NCBI RefSeq assembly: GCF_900112315.1
Contig: NZ_FOLL01000008.1
Coordinates: 105,939 to 169,938 of the forward strand
Source of the DNA: Parapedobacter composti
GTDB taxonomy: Bacteria; Bacteroidota; Bacteroidia; Sphingobacteriales; Sphingobacteriaceae
DNA: 64,000 bases
Direction: 5' to 3'
The notes below the pieces were generated by a model, which saw only the letters and a list, made by a program, of their open reading frames with translations, did not search any database and was not told where the DNA came from. The position numbers and the translations under genes are program-made. Positions 36,797 through 44,586 of this stretch are shown here, piece after piece. Numbering within the stretch: the first letter of the stretch is position 1; each line of letters opens with the position of its first letter.

Positions 36797-37957
36797 ATGG
36801 AAGTTTTCAACACCCCGGCTAAAGTCATCATCACATGTTATAAACGGCTTTCTCCGTATTTAAAACAGGAAGTCCTGGCATTGGGCCATGAAGTAAAGCA
36901 CAGCTTTTCGTCTGGTGTGGAAATCCGGGCTACCGGAAACGAATGCATCCGGCTGAACCTGAATCTAAGCTGTGCCAGTCAAGTGCTGTATTCCCTTGGC
37001 GTCTTCACCGCAAAAGACGCCGATGCACTTTACCGGGGCGTGGCCGCCATTCCGTGGGAAGAACTGATCGCCTTTGATGGCTACGTCTCCGTTACCTCCA
37101 ATGTGAATAATCCCACTATTTCCACGCCGCTGTTTGCAAACCTGAAAGTCAAAGATGCGATTGCCGATCGCATCAAAGGCAAAAAGGGATTGCGGCCCGA
37201 TAGCGGCCCCGATCTGAGCCGATCCGTGGTGCATTTATATTGGCAGGACGACCATGCCGAAATCTTCCTCGACACCTCGGGGGAAGTGTTGGCCAGGCAT
37301 GGGTACCGCAAACATCCGGGCAAAGCCCCCATGCTGGAATCCCTTGCCGCAAGTGTGGTATATGCCACAAGGTGGGACGGGAAAACGCCCTTCATTAACC
37401 CCATGTGCGGTGCCGGCACGCTGGCCATTGAAGCCGCGCTCATGGCCACCAACCGGAAACCCGGCCTGCTCCGCATGAACTACGGCTTCATGCATATCCT
37501 TGGGTACGATGAACAGCTATTTTTTGCCGAACGAAGGCGACTTAAAGCGCAAATCGATAAAAAGCCGGTTAAAATCATTGCATCCGATATCGCCAAGGAA
37601 GCGGTAGCCATCGCACGGATGAATGCGAAGACGGCTGGAGTAGATCAGTTGATTGACTTCCATGTCTGCGATTTTGCCGAAACGCCATTGCCGGAGGGAG
37701 ATGGGGTGGTTGTTTTCAACCCTGAATACGGTGAACGTATGGGCGAGCTCAGTCGGCTGACCGCCGTTTACAGCCGTATCGGCGACTTCCTCAAACAACG
37801 CTGTGCGGGAAAGCGCGGCTATGTGTTCACTGGCAGCCCCGAACTGGCCAAAAAAATCGGCTTACGAGCGGCTCGGAGAATCGAATTCTATAACGGAAAA
37901 CTGGATTGCCGACTATTGGAATATGAATTGTATGCAGGCAGTAAACGACACGATTGA
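36797..37957 (+). CDS. THUMP-domain RNA methyltransferase (RlmL/UPF0020-like)
   Basis: A 386-residue SAM-dependent RNA methyltransferase. An N-terminal ferredoxin-like part with a THUMP domain (about 40-150) is followed by the Rossmann methyltransferase domain: FINPMCGAGTLAIEAAL (motif I), KIIASDIAKEAVAIARMNA and the catalytic-loop motif FNPEYGERMGE. Relatives methylate guanine N2 in 23S rRNA; they usually read NPPYGER, so the second Pro is Glu here. The 3' end overlaps the HD-hydrolase gene by 26 bp. Confidence 0.88.
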   Translation: MEVFNTPAKVIITCYKRLSPYLKQEVLALGHEVKHSFSSGVEIRATGNECIRLNLNLSCASQVLYSLGVFTAKDADALYRGVAAIPWEELIAFDGYVSVTSNVNNPTISTPLFANLKVKDAIADRIKGKKGLRPDSGPDLSRSVVHLYWQDDHAEIFLDTSGEVLARHGYRKHPGKAPMLESLAASVVYATRWDGKTPFINPMCGAGTLAIEAALMATNRKPGLLRMNYGFMHILGYDEQLFFAERRRLKAQIDKKPVKIIASDIAKEAVAIARMNAKTAGVDQLIDFHVCDFAETPLPEGDGVVVFNPEYGERMGELSRLTAVYSRIGDFLKQRCAGKRGYVFTGSPELAKKIGLRAARRIEFYNGKLDCRLLEYELYAGSKRHD

Positions 37958-38591
37958 ACAAACCGTTGCTTTTGTGAAGGCACAACTGGCCCATGCCGAA
38001 GCGGGCCACGACTGGTGGCACATCCAACGTGTCTGGAACAACGTAAACTTACTCCTGTGCCATGAGCAAGCCCATCGGCTAACCTGCGAATTGGCAGCCC
38101 TGCTGCATGATATAGCCGACAGCAAATTCCACGGCGGAGACGAAACCCTCGGCCCTCGCATTGCCGGCGAATTTCTCGGCAGCATCGGCGTAAACCCAAA
38201 CGTTGTCCGGCACGTCCAAGACATCATCCTTAACATGTCTTACAAAGCGAGTTTGGGCACCGTCACGTTCCACTCCAAAGAACTTGAAGTAGTGCAGGAT
38301 GCTGATCGGCTGGACGCTATAGGCGCCATCGGCATCGCCCGCGCTTTCCACTACGGAGGATTCAGGAACCGCGAACTATATCATCCTGAAGTCGCCCCAA
38401 ATGTTCATCAAGACAAGGAAACATACAAGAACAGTACAGCACCTACCATCAACCACTTTTACGAGAAGCTGTTGCTGTTAAAAGACAAAATGAACACAGA
38501 AGCGGCAAAACGCATTGCAGAACAGCGGCACGCATTTATGGAGCAGTTCCTGGAACAATTCTACCGGGAATGGGCCGGCCAAACCGTTTAA
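37932..38591 (+). CDS. HD-domain phosphohydrolase (YpgQ/YedJ-like)
   Basis: A 219-residue metal-dependent phosphohydrolase. Metal ligands are visible as GHDWWHIQRV (His26, His30), ALLHDIAD (His59-Asp60) and the later DADRLDAIGAIGIARAF. Relatives hydrolyse nucleoside triphosphates or pyrophosphates. The start MQAVNDT lies inside the preceding methyltransferase gene; an ATG at 37923 is also possible. The stop lies 3 bp from the convergent TM2 gene. Confidence 0.87.
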   Translation: MQAVNDTIEQTVAFVKAQLAHAEAGHDWWHIQRVWNNVNLLLCHEQAHRLTCELAALLHDIADSKFHGGDETLGPRIAGEFLGSIGVNPNVVRHVQDIILNMSYKASLGTVTFHSKELEVVQDADRLDAIGAIGIARAFHYGGFRNRELYHPEVAPNVHQDKETYKNSTAPTINHFYEKLLLLKDKMNTEAAKRIAEQRHAFMEQFLEQFYREWAGQTV

Positions 38592-38594
38592 GGC

Positions 38595-38957
38595 TTACAG
38601 ATATCCTCCCATGATCATCATGCCCGTTTCACGGGCCATCCGTTGGTTATACTCATCGGTCATGCTCTTATGGTTGATGAGATCAACGATGGTACCGATC
38701 CAGCAAAAGCCTAAGGTGAGAAAATAGATAATGCCCATAGCCACCTGGTTAAGTACAAAACGCTGGATCCCGGCAAACCCAAGGAATCCCAGCAAGGTAA
38801 ATAACAGTATGTCTTGGGGATTTTTCCGTTTCCCGCTATAGATAAACACAAAATGTTTTAGCTGTTCTTCGGTAAACGTTTTCGTTGCGTGTTCCAGGTA
38901 AAGCAGTTCTTCGGGAGTAACCCCTCTAATACTCATTAGTATATTCCGGTTATTCAT
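38595..38957 (-). CDS. TM2-domain membrane protein
   Basis: A 120-residue protein: a soluble N-terminus (about 1-47) followed by a TM2 domain of two helices (LFTLLGFLGFAGIQRFVL and MGIIYFLTLGFCWIGTIVDLI) with the conserved G-x-x-R and W-x-D features. Function unknown. It overlaps the upstream DUF2752 gene by 8 bp; that pairing recurs in Bacteroidota. Confidence 0.88.
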   Translation of the reverse strand: MNNRNILMSIRGVTPEELLYLEHATKTFTEEQLKHFVFIYSGKRKNPQDILLFTLLGFLGFAGIQRFVLNQVAMGIIYFLTLGFCWIGTIVDLINHKSMTDEYNQRMARETGMMIMGGYL

Positions 38958-39285
38958 GATGATAATGTTTCGTCCAACGACCGTATGTTTGTTTCAATAA
39001 TATATATATCCGATGGATAATTACGAGGAATGCTGGTATGCCAAGCCAATGCATAGCCAATGAAGCAGTTATTTCCCCATGCATCAGCAAGGCGATGGAA
39101 CGTCCTATTCCGCAACCGGGACACCAACCGACTCCCATATTCTCCAATGGGCACACCGTGAAATGATGCTCATGCGGATTGGTAAGGTACAGCGCAACCA
39201 GGGCTGTTATCCAACAGACCAATTCCAAAGGCAACGTAGCAGCACGGATAGCGAGGTTCATCCTTCCTTTGTCTGTTAGACGCAT
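38950..39285 (-). CDS. DUF2752 membrane protein
   Basis: A protein of about 111 residues with three hydrophobic helices and the family motif CPLENMGVGWCPGCGIGRS, whose cysteines may bind a metal or form a disulfide. The start MRLTDKG is preferred; a GTG at 39318 would add 11 residues. It is translationally coupled to the TM2 gene. Function unknown. Confidence 0.82.
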   Translation of the reverse strand: MRLTDKGRMNLAIRAATLPLELVCWITALVALYLTNPHEHHFTVCPLENMGVGWCPGCGIGRSIALLMHGEITASLAMHWLGIPAFLVIIHRIYILLKQTYGRWTKHYHHE

Positions 39286-39506
39286 CCAACTATCGATCGT
39301 TACACATTTATCCGCCACTAGTGGTATTACCTGTTAGGCAACAAACCTACAGTTGGCATTTCCGACAATGCGGAACGATATAACCATTTGATTCCCAGTA
39401 AAGCTAAGTAATAAAAATGAACCGAACTATTACTTTTTTAACAAAATGCCTACCTTAGCCGATAATACGCCAACAGTAAATAGCTTGCTATATTGAAAAT
39501 AACGTT

Positions 39507-40295
39507 ATGAAAACCGCGTCACGATTCTTACTGACATTAACTGCATGCGTCATGTTCAACGCCTGTTCTGCACAATTCATCCAAAACCAAGTCATCGCCC
39601 ACCGGGGGGCATGGAAAGTTGAGGAGCTCCCCCAAAATTCGATTGCCTCTCTTCACCGGGCCATAGAACTCGGGTGCGCCGGCACAGAGTTTGACGTACA
39701 CCTCACCAAAGACGATGTATTGGTGGTTAATCACGACCATGATTTTTATGGCATGGATATCGCTACATCAACGTATGCAGAATTATTGACCAAAAAGCAC
39801 CCGAACGGGGAATCCATCCCTACGGCAGAAGCGTACCTGCGTGAGGGGATGAAACAAAAGAAAACCAAACTCATTTACGAACTGAAAACTTCTAAACTGG
39901 GAAAGGAACGCACGTTATATTCGGCTGATCTGAGTGTACAACTGGTTAAAAAACTCGGCGCCGATGCTTGGGTGGAATATATTTTATTTGACTATGATGG
40001 GGCCAAGCGTGTTATTGAACTGGACCCGGAAGCTAAAGTCTATTACCTTAACGGCGACGTTGCGCCGGCACAGGCTAAACAGGATGGCTTCTATGGCTTG
40101 GACTACAACTTGAATGTATTTAAGAAAAACCCCCACTGGATCAAAGAGGCCCATGACCTTGGCTTGGTGGTAAACGTATGGACGGTAAATACGGAAGCCG
40201 ACATGAACAGTTTTCTGAACCAAAACGTAGAATTCATCACAACCGACCAGCCTGCGCTTTTACTTGATATCATCGGGAGGCGACAAAACAAATAG
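39507..40295 (+). CDS. Secreted glycerophosphodiester phosphodiesterase
   Basis: A 262-residue GDPD-family TIM barrel that releases glycerol-3-phosphate from deacylated phospholipids. The signal region ends FNACSAQ, a plausible lipobox (Cys20). Catalytic features are visible: IAHRGAW (His), ENSI-like QNSIASL, the GTEFDVHLTKD metal site, and NHDHDFYG. Followed 2 bp later by another secreted phosphoesterase. Together they may recover phosphate or head groups outside the cell (inference). Confidence 0.92.
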   Translation: MKTASRFLLTLTACVMFNACSAQFIQNQVIAHRGAWKVEELPQNSIASLHRAIELGCAGTEFDVHLTKDDVLVVNHDHDFYGMDIATSTYAELLTKKHPNGESIPTAEAYLREGMKQKKTKLIYELKTSKLGKERTLYSADLSVQLVKKLGADAWVEYILFDYDGAKRVIELDPEAKVYYLNGDVAPAQAKQDGFYGLDYNLNVFKKNPHWIKEAHDLGLVVNVWTVNTEADMNSFLNQNVEFITTDQPALLLDIIGRRQNK

Positions 40296-40297
40296 CT

Positions 40298-41137
40298 ATG
40301 AAACACCTGTTCAGCACAGCCGTTTTCTTCCTGCTTACCCTGGCAGCTGCCTTCGCACAGCAATTCGTTGTTGCCACTTACAATATCCGCTATGATGCTC
40401 CGGGTGATGTAGGTAACCTTTGGAAGGACAGGCACCCACACCTGGTGCAGCTTATTAAGTTCCATGGGTTTGACATCTTCGGCACGCAGGAAGGCCTTAA
40501 ACACCAACTGGAAGACATAAAACGGAACCTCCCCGGCTACACCTATATCGGGGTTGGCCGGGATGACGGCAAAGCAAAGGGCGAACATTCCGCTATTTTC
40601 TACAACACCAACCGGTTTGACGTCGTGGAGCAGGGCAATTTCTGGCTTGCCCCGAATACGGAAACACCCAATAAAGGATGGGACGCCGCCCTGCCCCGCA
40701 TCTGTACCTGGGGGCGTTTCAGTGAAAAGGACACCGGGTTCGAGTTTTTTCTGTTCAACGCACATTTCGACCATGTAGGTGTTGAAGCACGGAAGGAAAG
40801 TGCCAGACTCATCATCCAGAAAGCCCATGAGTTGGGCAAGGGCACACCGATGATCATTGTCGGCGATTTTAATGTCGATCAACACAATGAGAGTTATCAG
40901 GTGTTAAACAACAGTGCGGAGGTCAGCGATGCCTATGAGTTAGCTCAATTGAAATATGCACCAAACGGTACATTCAACGGCTTTAATATCAACACGAAAA
41001 GTGATAAACGCATCGACCATATTTTTCTGTCCAAACCGTTTGGTGTAACCCGGTATGGCATCCTGACCGACAGTTATCAGGCCAAGCTGCCATCCGACCA
41101 TTTTCCGGTTATGGCTGAGGTCGTCGTAGAACATTAA
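40298..41137 (+). CDS. Secreted endonuclease/exonuclease/phosphatase-family protein
   Basis: A 279-residue EEP-fold hydrolase with a signal peptide (LFSTAVFFLLTLAAAFAQ). Active-site pieces are in order: ATYNIRYD (Asn), GTQEGL (Glu), FNAHFDHVG (His), VGDFNVDQ (Asp/Asn) and PSDHFPVMAE (Asp-His). Substrate may be a sugar phosphate, phospholipid or nucleic acid; related secreted Bacteroidota proteins are diverse. It forms a two-gene unit with the GDPD gene. Confidence 0.9.
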   Translation: MKHLFSTAVFFLLTLAAAFAQQFVVATYNIRYDAPGDVGNLWKDRHPHLVQLIKFHGFDIFGTQEGLKHQLEDIKRNLPGYTYIGVGRDDGKAKGEHSAIFYNTNRFDVVEQGNFWLAPNTETPNKGWDAALPRICTWGRFSEKDTGFEFFLFNAHFDHVGVEARKESARLIIQKAHELGKGTPMIIVGDFNVDQHNESYQVLNNSAEVSDAYELAQLKYAPNGTFNGFNINTKSDKRIDHIFLSKPFGVTRYGILTDSYQAKLPSDHFPVMAEVVVEH

Positions 41138-41160
41138 CATACTAACTATAACTCAAGTCC

Positions 41161-41907
41161 ATGAACAGTTTAAAAGCCCTTTCATTTGGCGCATGCCTAC
41201 TCTTATTCAGCCGATGCGATACGCTGAGCCAGCTTCCCGCCGCCAGCGGAACAAGCGGCAGCACGTCGTCTACTACGGTCAGTTCCAGTGAGGCGGCGTC
41301 GGGCATCAAGCAAGCGCTAAGCCAAGGGCTGGATCGCAGCATCAAATCGTTGGCTGTGCAGGATGGCTTCTTAGGCAATGCAGCCGTTAAAATCCTGATG
41401 CCGCCTGAAGCACAGAAAGTAGAGAGTGCCTTACGGGGTATCGGACTCGGTTCTCTATGTGATAACTTTATCCAAAGCCTTAACCGTGCGGCAGAAACCG
41501 CCGTAAGCGAAGCGGCCCCTGTTTTCGTATCGGCTTTATCGCAGCTAACCATCCGCGACGCTACGAACATTCTCCTCAGCGGCCAGCCGGATGCCGCCAC
41601 TAACTTTTTCAAACGCACCACTACCGATGAGCTCGCCAAGCGGTTCAGTCCCATCGTAGAAAATGCCCTTGGCAAACATAACGTTGCCAGGCATTGGAAT
41701 ACCGTGGTTAGCAGCTATAACCAAATCCCGTTGGTTAACCAGAAAATTGAAACCGACTTGAACAAGTACGTCACGCAAAAAGCTATTGACGGGCTGTTCT
41801 ACCAGGTCGCCCAAGAAGAATTGAAAATCCGGAATAACTTAGGCGGTGCACGTACCACCCCGCTTTTGCAAAAAGTATTCGGTTATGCTGACCAACAGAA
41901 AAAATGA
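41161..41907 (+). CDS. DUF4197 lipoprotein
   Basis: A 248-residue protein with a lipoprotein-like N-terminus (SFGACLLLFSRC, Cys19), a Ser/Thr-rich linker (SGTSGSTSSTTVSSSE) and a mostly helical DUF4197 domain (GIKQALSQGLDRSIKSL, ILMPPEAQKVESALRGIG, ATNFFKRTTTDELAKRFSPIV). Function unknown. It follows the two secreted hydrolases in the same direction. Confidence 0.85.
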   Translation: MNSLKALSFGACLLLFSRCDTLSQLPAASGTSGSTSSTTVSSSEAASGIKQALSQGLDRSIKSLAVQDGFLGNAAVKILMPPEAQKVESALRGIGLGSLCDNFIQSLNRAAETAVSEAAPVFVSALSQLTIRDATNILLSGQPDAATNFFKRTTTDELAKRFSPIVENALGKHNVARHWNTVVSSYNQIPLVNQKIETDLNKYVTQKAIDGLFYQVAQEELKIRNNLGGARTTPLLQKVFGYADQQKK

Positions 41908-41913
41908 TGTGAT

Positions 41914-42741
41914 ATGAGAAATTTTCTGATTCCTGTAGATTTTTCAGACGTATCGTATACCGCGGCCCAATACGCGGTGGATATGGCTGCCCATTTAAAC
42001 GCGAGGAAAATCATTTTTTACCATTCCTACGCCCATCGGCCATCCGACGGATTCGATGCAGAGGCCAACTACCAGCAGTCTTCGTTGAAGCATCTCGAAA
42101 AAATGAAGGTAAAATTACAAATGCCCGCCGGTTGGTCGCCTGAAATTCATTATTTGGCAGACGATAAGCCAGTCAGGGCAGGTGTTGAAGCCATCGTATC
42201 CGAGCACGCGGTGTCGCTTATCGTGATGGGTATTGCGGGTCTTTCCGATATTGAAAACACGCTCATCGGCCGCAACACCATGGCGGTAGCCGAATCCGGT
42301 TCGGCGCCGTTGCTCATCGTTCCAAGGAACCATATTTTCAAGCCCATACGCAAGGTGGTTTATGCCACAGACCTAAAGGACGTAGCATATATCACACCGG
42401 CCGAAAGTATTATTCGGCTCGCGGGGCAGTTAGGATCCGAAACGCATATCGTTCATGTTGATCCCACCACACAGGGACAGACGCCGGAGAAAATACTGGG
42501 CAAGCAGCAATTGCTCAAGCTGCTGGAACCACTGAACCCCATATTCGATGTGATCAGCGAATCCAAGGATAAAGCCGGAGGCATTTCCAATTACGTTAAA
42601 TCCCATGACATCGACTTGATCCTCATGGCGTCACGCAATTATGGCTTCTTCCAGCGCATTTTCCATAGTAGCGTCAGCAAGAAACTGCTGAACATCGCGG
42701 ATGTTCCCGTGGTTCTGTTAAAAAATAAACCGGTAGCTTAA
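41914..42741 (+). CDS. Tandem-domain universal stress protein
   Basis: A 275-residue protein made of two UspA domains. The first (1-145) ends in the nucleotide-loop-like region IVMGIAGLSDIENTLIGRNTMAVAESG; the second (148-272) has LILMASRNYGFFQRIFHSSVSKKLL. The loop positions suggest weak or altered ATP binding. It starts 6 bp after the DUF4197 gene and ends 2 bp before pepT. Confidence 0.88.
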   Translation: MRNFLIPVDFSDVSYTAAQYAVDMAAHLNARKIIFYHSYAHRPSDGFDAEANYQQSSLKHLEKMKVKLQMPAGWSPEIHYLADDKPVRAGVEAIVSEHAVSLIVMGIAGLSDIENTLIGRNTMAVAESGSAPLLIVPRNHIFKPIRKVVYATDLKDVAYITPAESIIRLAGQLGSETHIVHVDPTTQGQTPEKILGKQQLLKLLEPLNPIFDVISESKDKAGGISNYVKSHDIDLILMASRNYGFFQRIFHSSVSKKLLNIADVPVVLLKNKPVA

Positions 42742-42743
42742 AC

Positions 42744-44018
42744 ATGGGGCCTTCGGCAATCAATGCGATAACGGTTTTTGCAGTGGCCGATCGGTTTCTG
42801 CGTTATGTACAAGTGGATACCCAATCCGACCCAACATCGCCCACTTGCCCCTCTACCGAAAAACAGAAAAACCTCGGGCGGATATTGTTGGACGAATTGG
42901 TAGCCATGGGCATTTCCGATGCTCATTTGGATAACCATGGGTACGTATACGCCACCATCCCCGCCAATACCGATAAGGAGCACGTACCGGTCATCTGCTT
43001 TTGTTCCCACATGGACACTTCACCCGATTGTTCGGGAGCCAACGTCAAGCCGCTGATGCATCGGAACTATCAAGGCGGACACATCGTTCTGCCCGACGAC
43101 CCCACAGTGGTTATTAGCCCGGATCAACACCCCGATTTGCAACACCAAATAGGCAACGATATCATTACCGCGAGTGGCACCACGCTATTGGGAGCCGATG
43201 ATAAGGCCGGCATCGCAGAAATCATGACCGCTGCGCAGGTGCTGATGACACACCCGGAAATCAAACACGGTACCATCAAATTGCTTTTTACGCCGGATGA
43301 GGAAATCGGCCGGGGTGTAGACAAGGTCGATTTAGGCAAACTGGGTGCTCAATATGCCTACACCGTTGATGGCGAAACCGCAGGTTCCATCGAAGATGAG
43401 ACTTTTTCAGCAGATGCGGCTACCGTAACCATCAGTGGTGTCAGTGTACATCCAGGCTTCGCCAAAGACAAGCTGCGAAGCGCAATCAAGATTGCCGCAG
43501 AAATCATCACACAATTACCGGCTGACCGATTAGCTCCGGAAAGCACTGCAGGGCGGGAAGGTTTTGTTCATCCCGTATCCGTTAGGGGAAGCGTGGAAGA
43601 GGCCGCCATTGATTTTATCATACGGGATTTTACCGACGAAAACCTCCTCGCCCACGAGGCGGAATTGGAAAAACTGGTCAGGACCGTTGTTTCCCGTTAC
43701 CCGGGATGTTCCTACCGTTTCAGCGTAAAAGAGCAATACCGCAATATGAAACAGGTGCTGAACCGCCACCCGCTGGTCATGGAGATCGGCATGGAAGCTA
43801 TCCGGCGGGCAGGCATGCAGCCCATCAGGCGAAGCATCCGGGGCGGTACAGACGGCTCCCGCCTTTCCTTTATGGGGCTTCCCTGCCCCAATATATTTGC
43901 CGGGGGGCATGCGTTCCATGGCCGGGAAGAATGGGTATCCGTACAGGACATGGAAAAAGCGGTACGCACCATCCTTCATATCGCCGTTTTATGGGAGGAG
44001 AAACAATATGCCAACTGA
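42744..44018 (+). CDS. pepT: Peptidase T (tripeptide aminopeptidase)
   Basis: A 424-residue M20-family cytosolic peptidase that releases the N-terminal residue of tripeptides. Zinc-site segments are FCSHMDTSPD (His89, Asp91), LLGADDKAGIAEI (Asp), FTPDEEIGRG (catalytic Glu and metal Glu), the dimerisation lid in the middle, and the final His in AGGHAFHGREEW. It overlaps the nitroreductase gene by 11 bp. Confidence 0.94.
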   Translation: MGPSAINAITVFAVADRFLRYVQVDTQSDPTSPTCPSTEKQKNLGRILLDELVAMGISDAHLDNHGYVYATIPANTDKEHVPVICFCSHMDTSPDCSGANVKPLMHRNYQGGHIVLPDDPTVVISPDQHPDLQHQIGNDIITASGTTLLGADDKAGIAEIMTAAQVLMTHPEIKHGTIKLLFTPDEEIGRGVDKVDLGKLGAQYAYTVDGETAGSIEDETFSADAATVTISGVSVHPGFAKDKLRSAIKIAAEIITQLPADRLAPESTAGREGFVHPVSVRGSVEEAAIDFIIRDFTDENLLAHEAELEKLVRTVVSRYPGCSYRFSVKEQYRNMKQVLNRHPLVMEIGMEAIRRAGMQPIRRSIRGGTDGSRLSFMGLPCPNIFAGGHAFHGREEWVSVQDMEKAVRTILHIAVLWEEKQYAN

Positions 44019-44586
44019 TTTTGAAACCATAACGCGGATCATCAAGCACCGCCGGTCGGTGTTTCCGCCAAGCTTTACCTCCGCAGCCATCCCGAAAGAA
44101 CTGCTCTCGGAACTCTTGGCCTGTGCGCATACAGCACCGACGCATAAACTCACCCAGCCGTGGCGATTTGTGGTGTTCCGCGAGGACGGACTCCCAAAAC
44201 TGGCTGACCACTTGGCCATGCTGTATAAGGAAAACACACCGGCCGAACAGTTTATACAAAAAAAATACGACAACACCCGCGAAAAAGTACTGCAATCGGG
44301 TGCCGTTATCGCCATCGTGGTATCGTACAGCGGCGCGGTACCCCAGTGGGAAGAATTGGCAGCCACCGCCTGCGCAGTACAGAACCTCTGGCTTGCCGCC
44401 TCGGCCGCCGGCATCGGTGGCTATTGGAGCAGCCCCGGCACCGTCAGTGCCATGGGGGATTTCCTGGCCCTGGCCGGAAATGAAGAATGCCTCGGCTTTT
44501 TCTACATGGGCTACCATACCGAGCCGCCACGCGAAGCCAACCGCCGTCCGTTAATGGCTGCCATACGGTGGGAAGAGCACGGTTAA
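44008..44586 (+). CDS. Nitroreductase-family protein (FMN)
   Basis: A 192-residue FMN-dependent oxidoreductase. The N-terminal ITRIIKHRRSVFP motif, APTHKLTQPWRFVV and the glycine-rich AASAAGIGGYWSSPG are typical. Similarity is closest in style to YdjA-like small nitroreductases; the reducible substrate is unknown. The start has a strong ribosome site (GGGAGGAG near 43993). Its stop overlaps the stop of the convergent receptor gene within TTAA. Confidence 0.9.
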   Translation: MPTDFETITRIIKHRRSVFPPSFTSAAIPKELLSELLACAHTAPTHKLTQPWRFVVFREDGLPKLADHLAMLYKENTPAEQFIQKKYDNTREKVLQSGAVIAIVVSYSGAVPQWEELAATACAVQNLWLAASAAGIGGYWSSPGTVSAMGDFLALAGNEECLGFFYMGYHTEPPREANRRPLMAAIRWEEHG

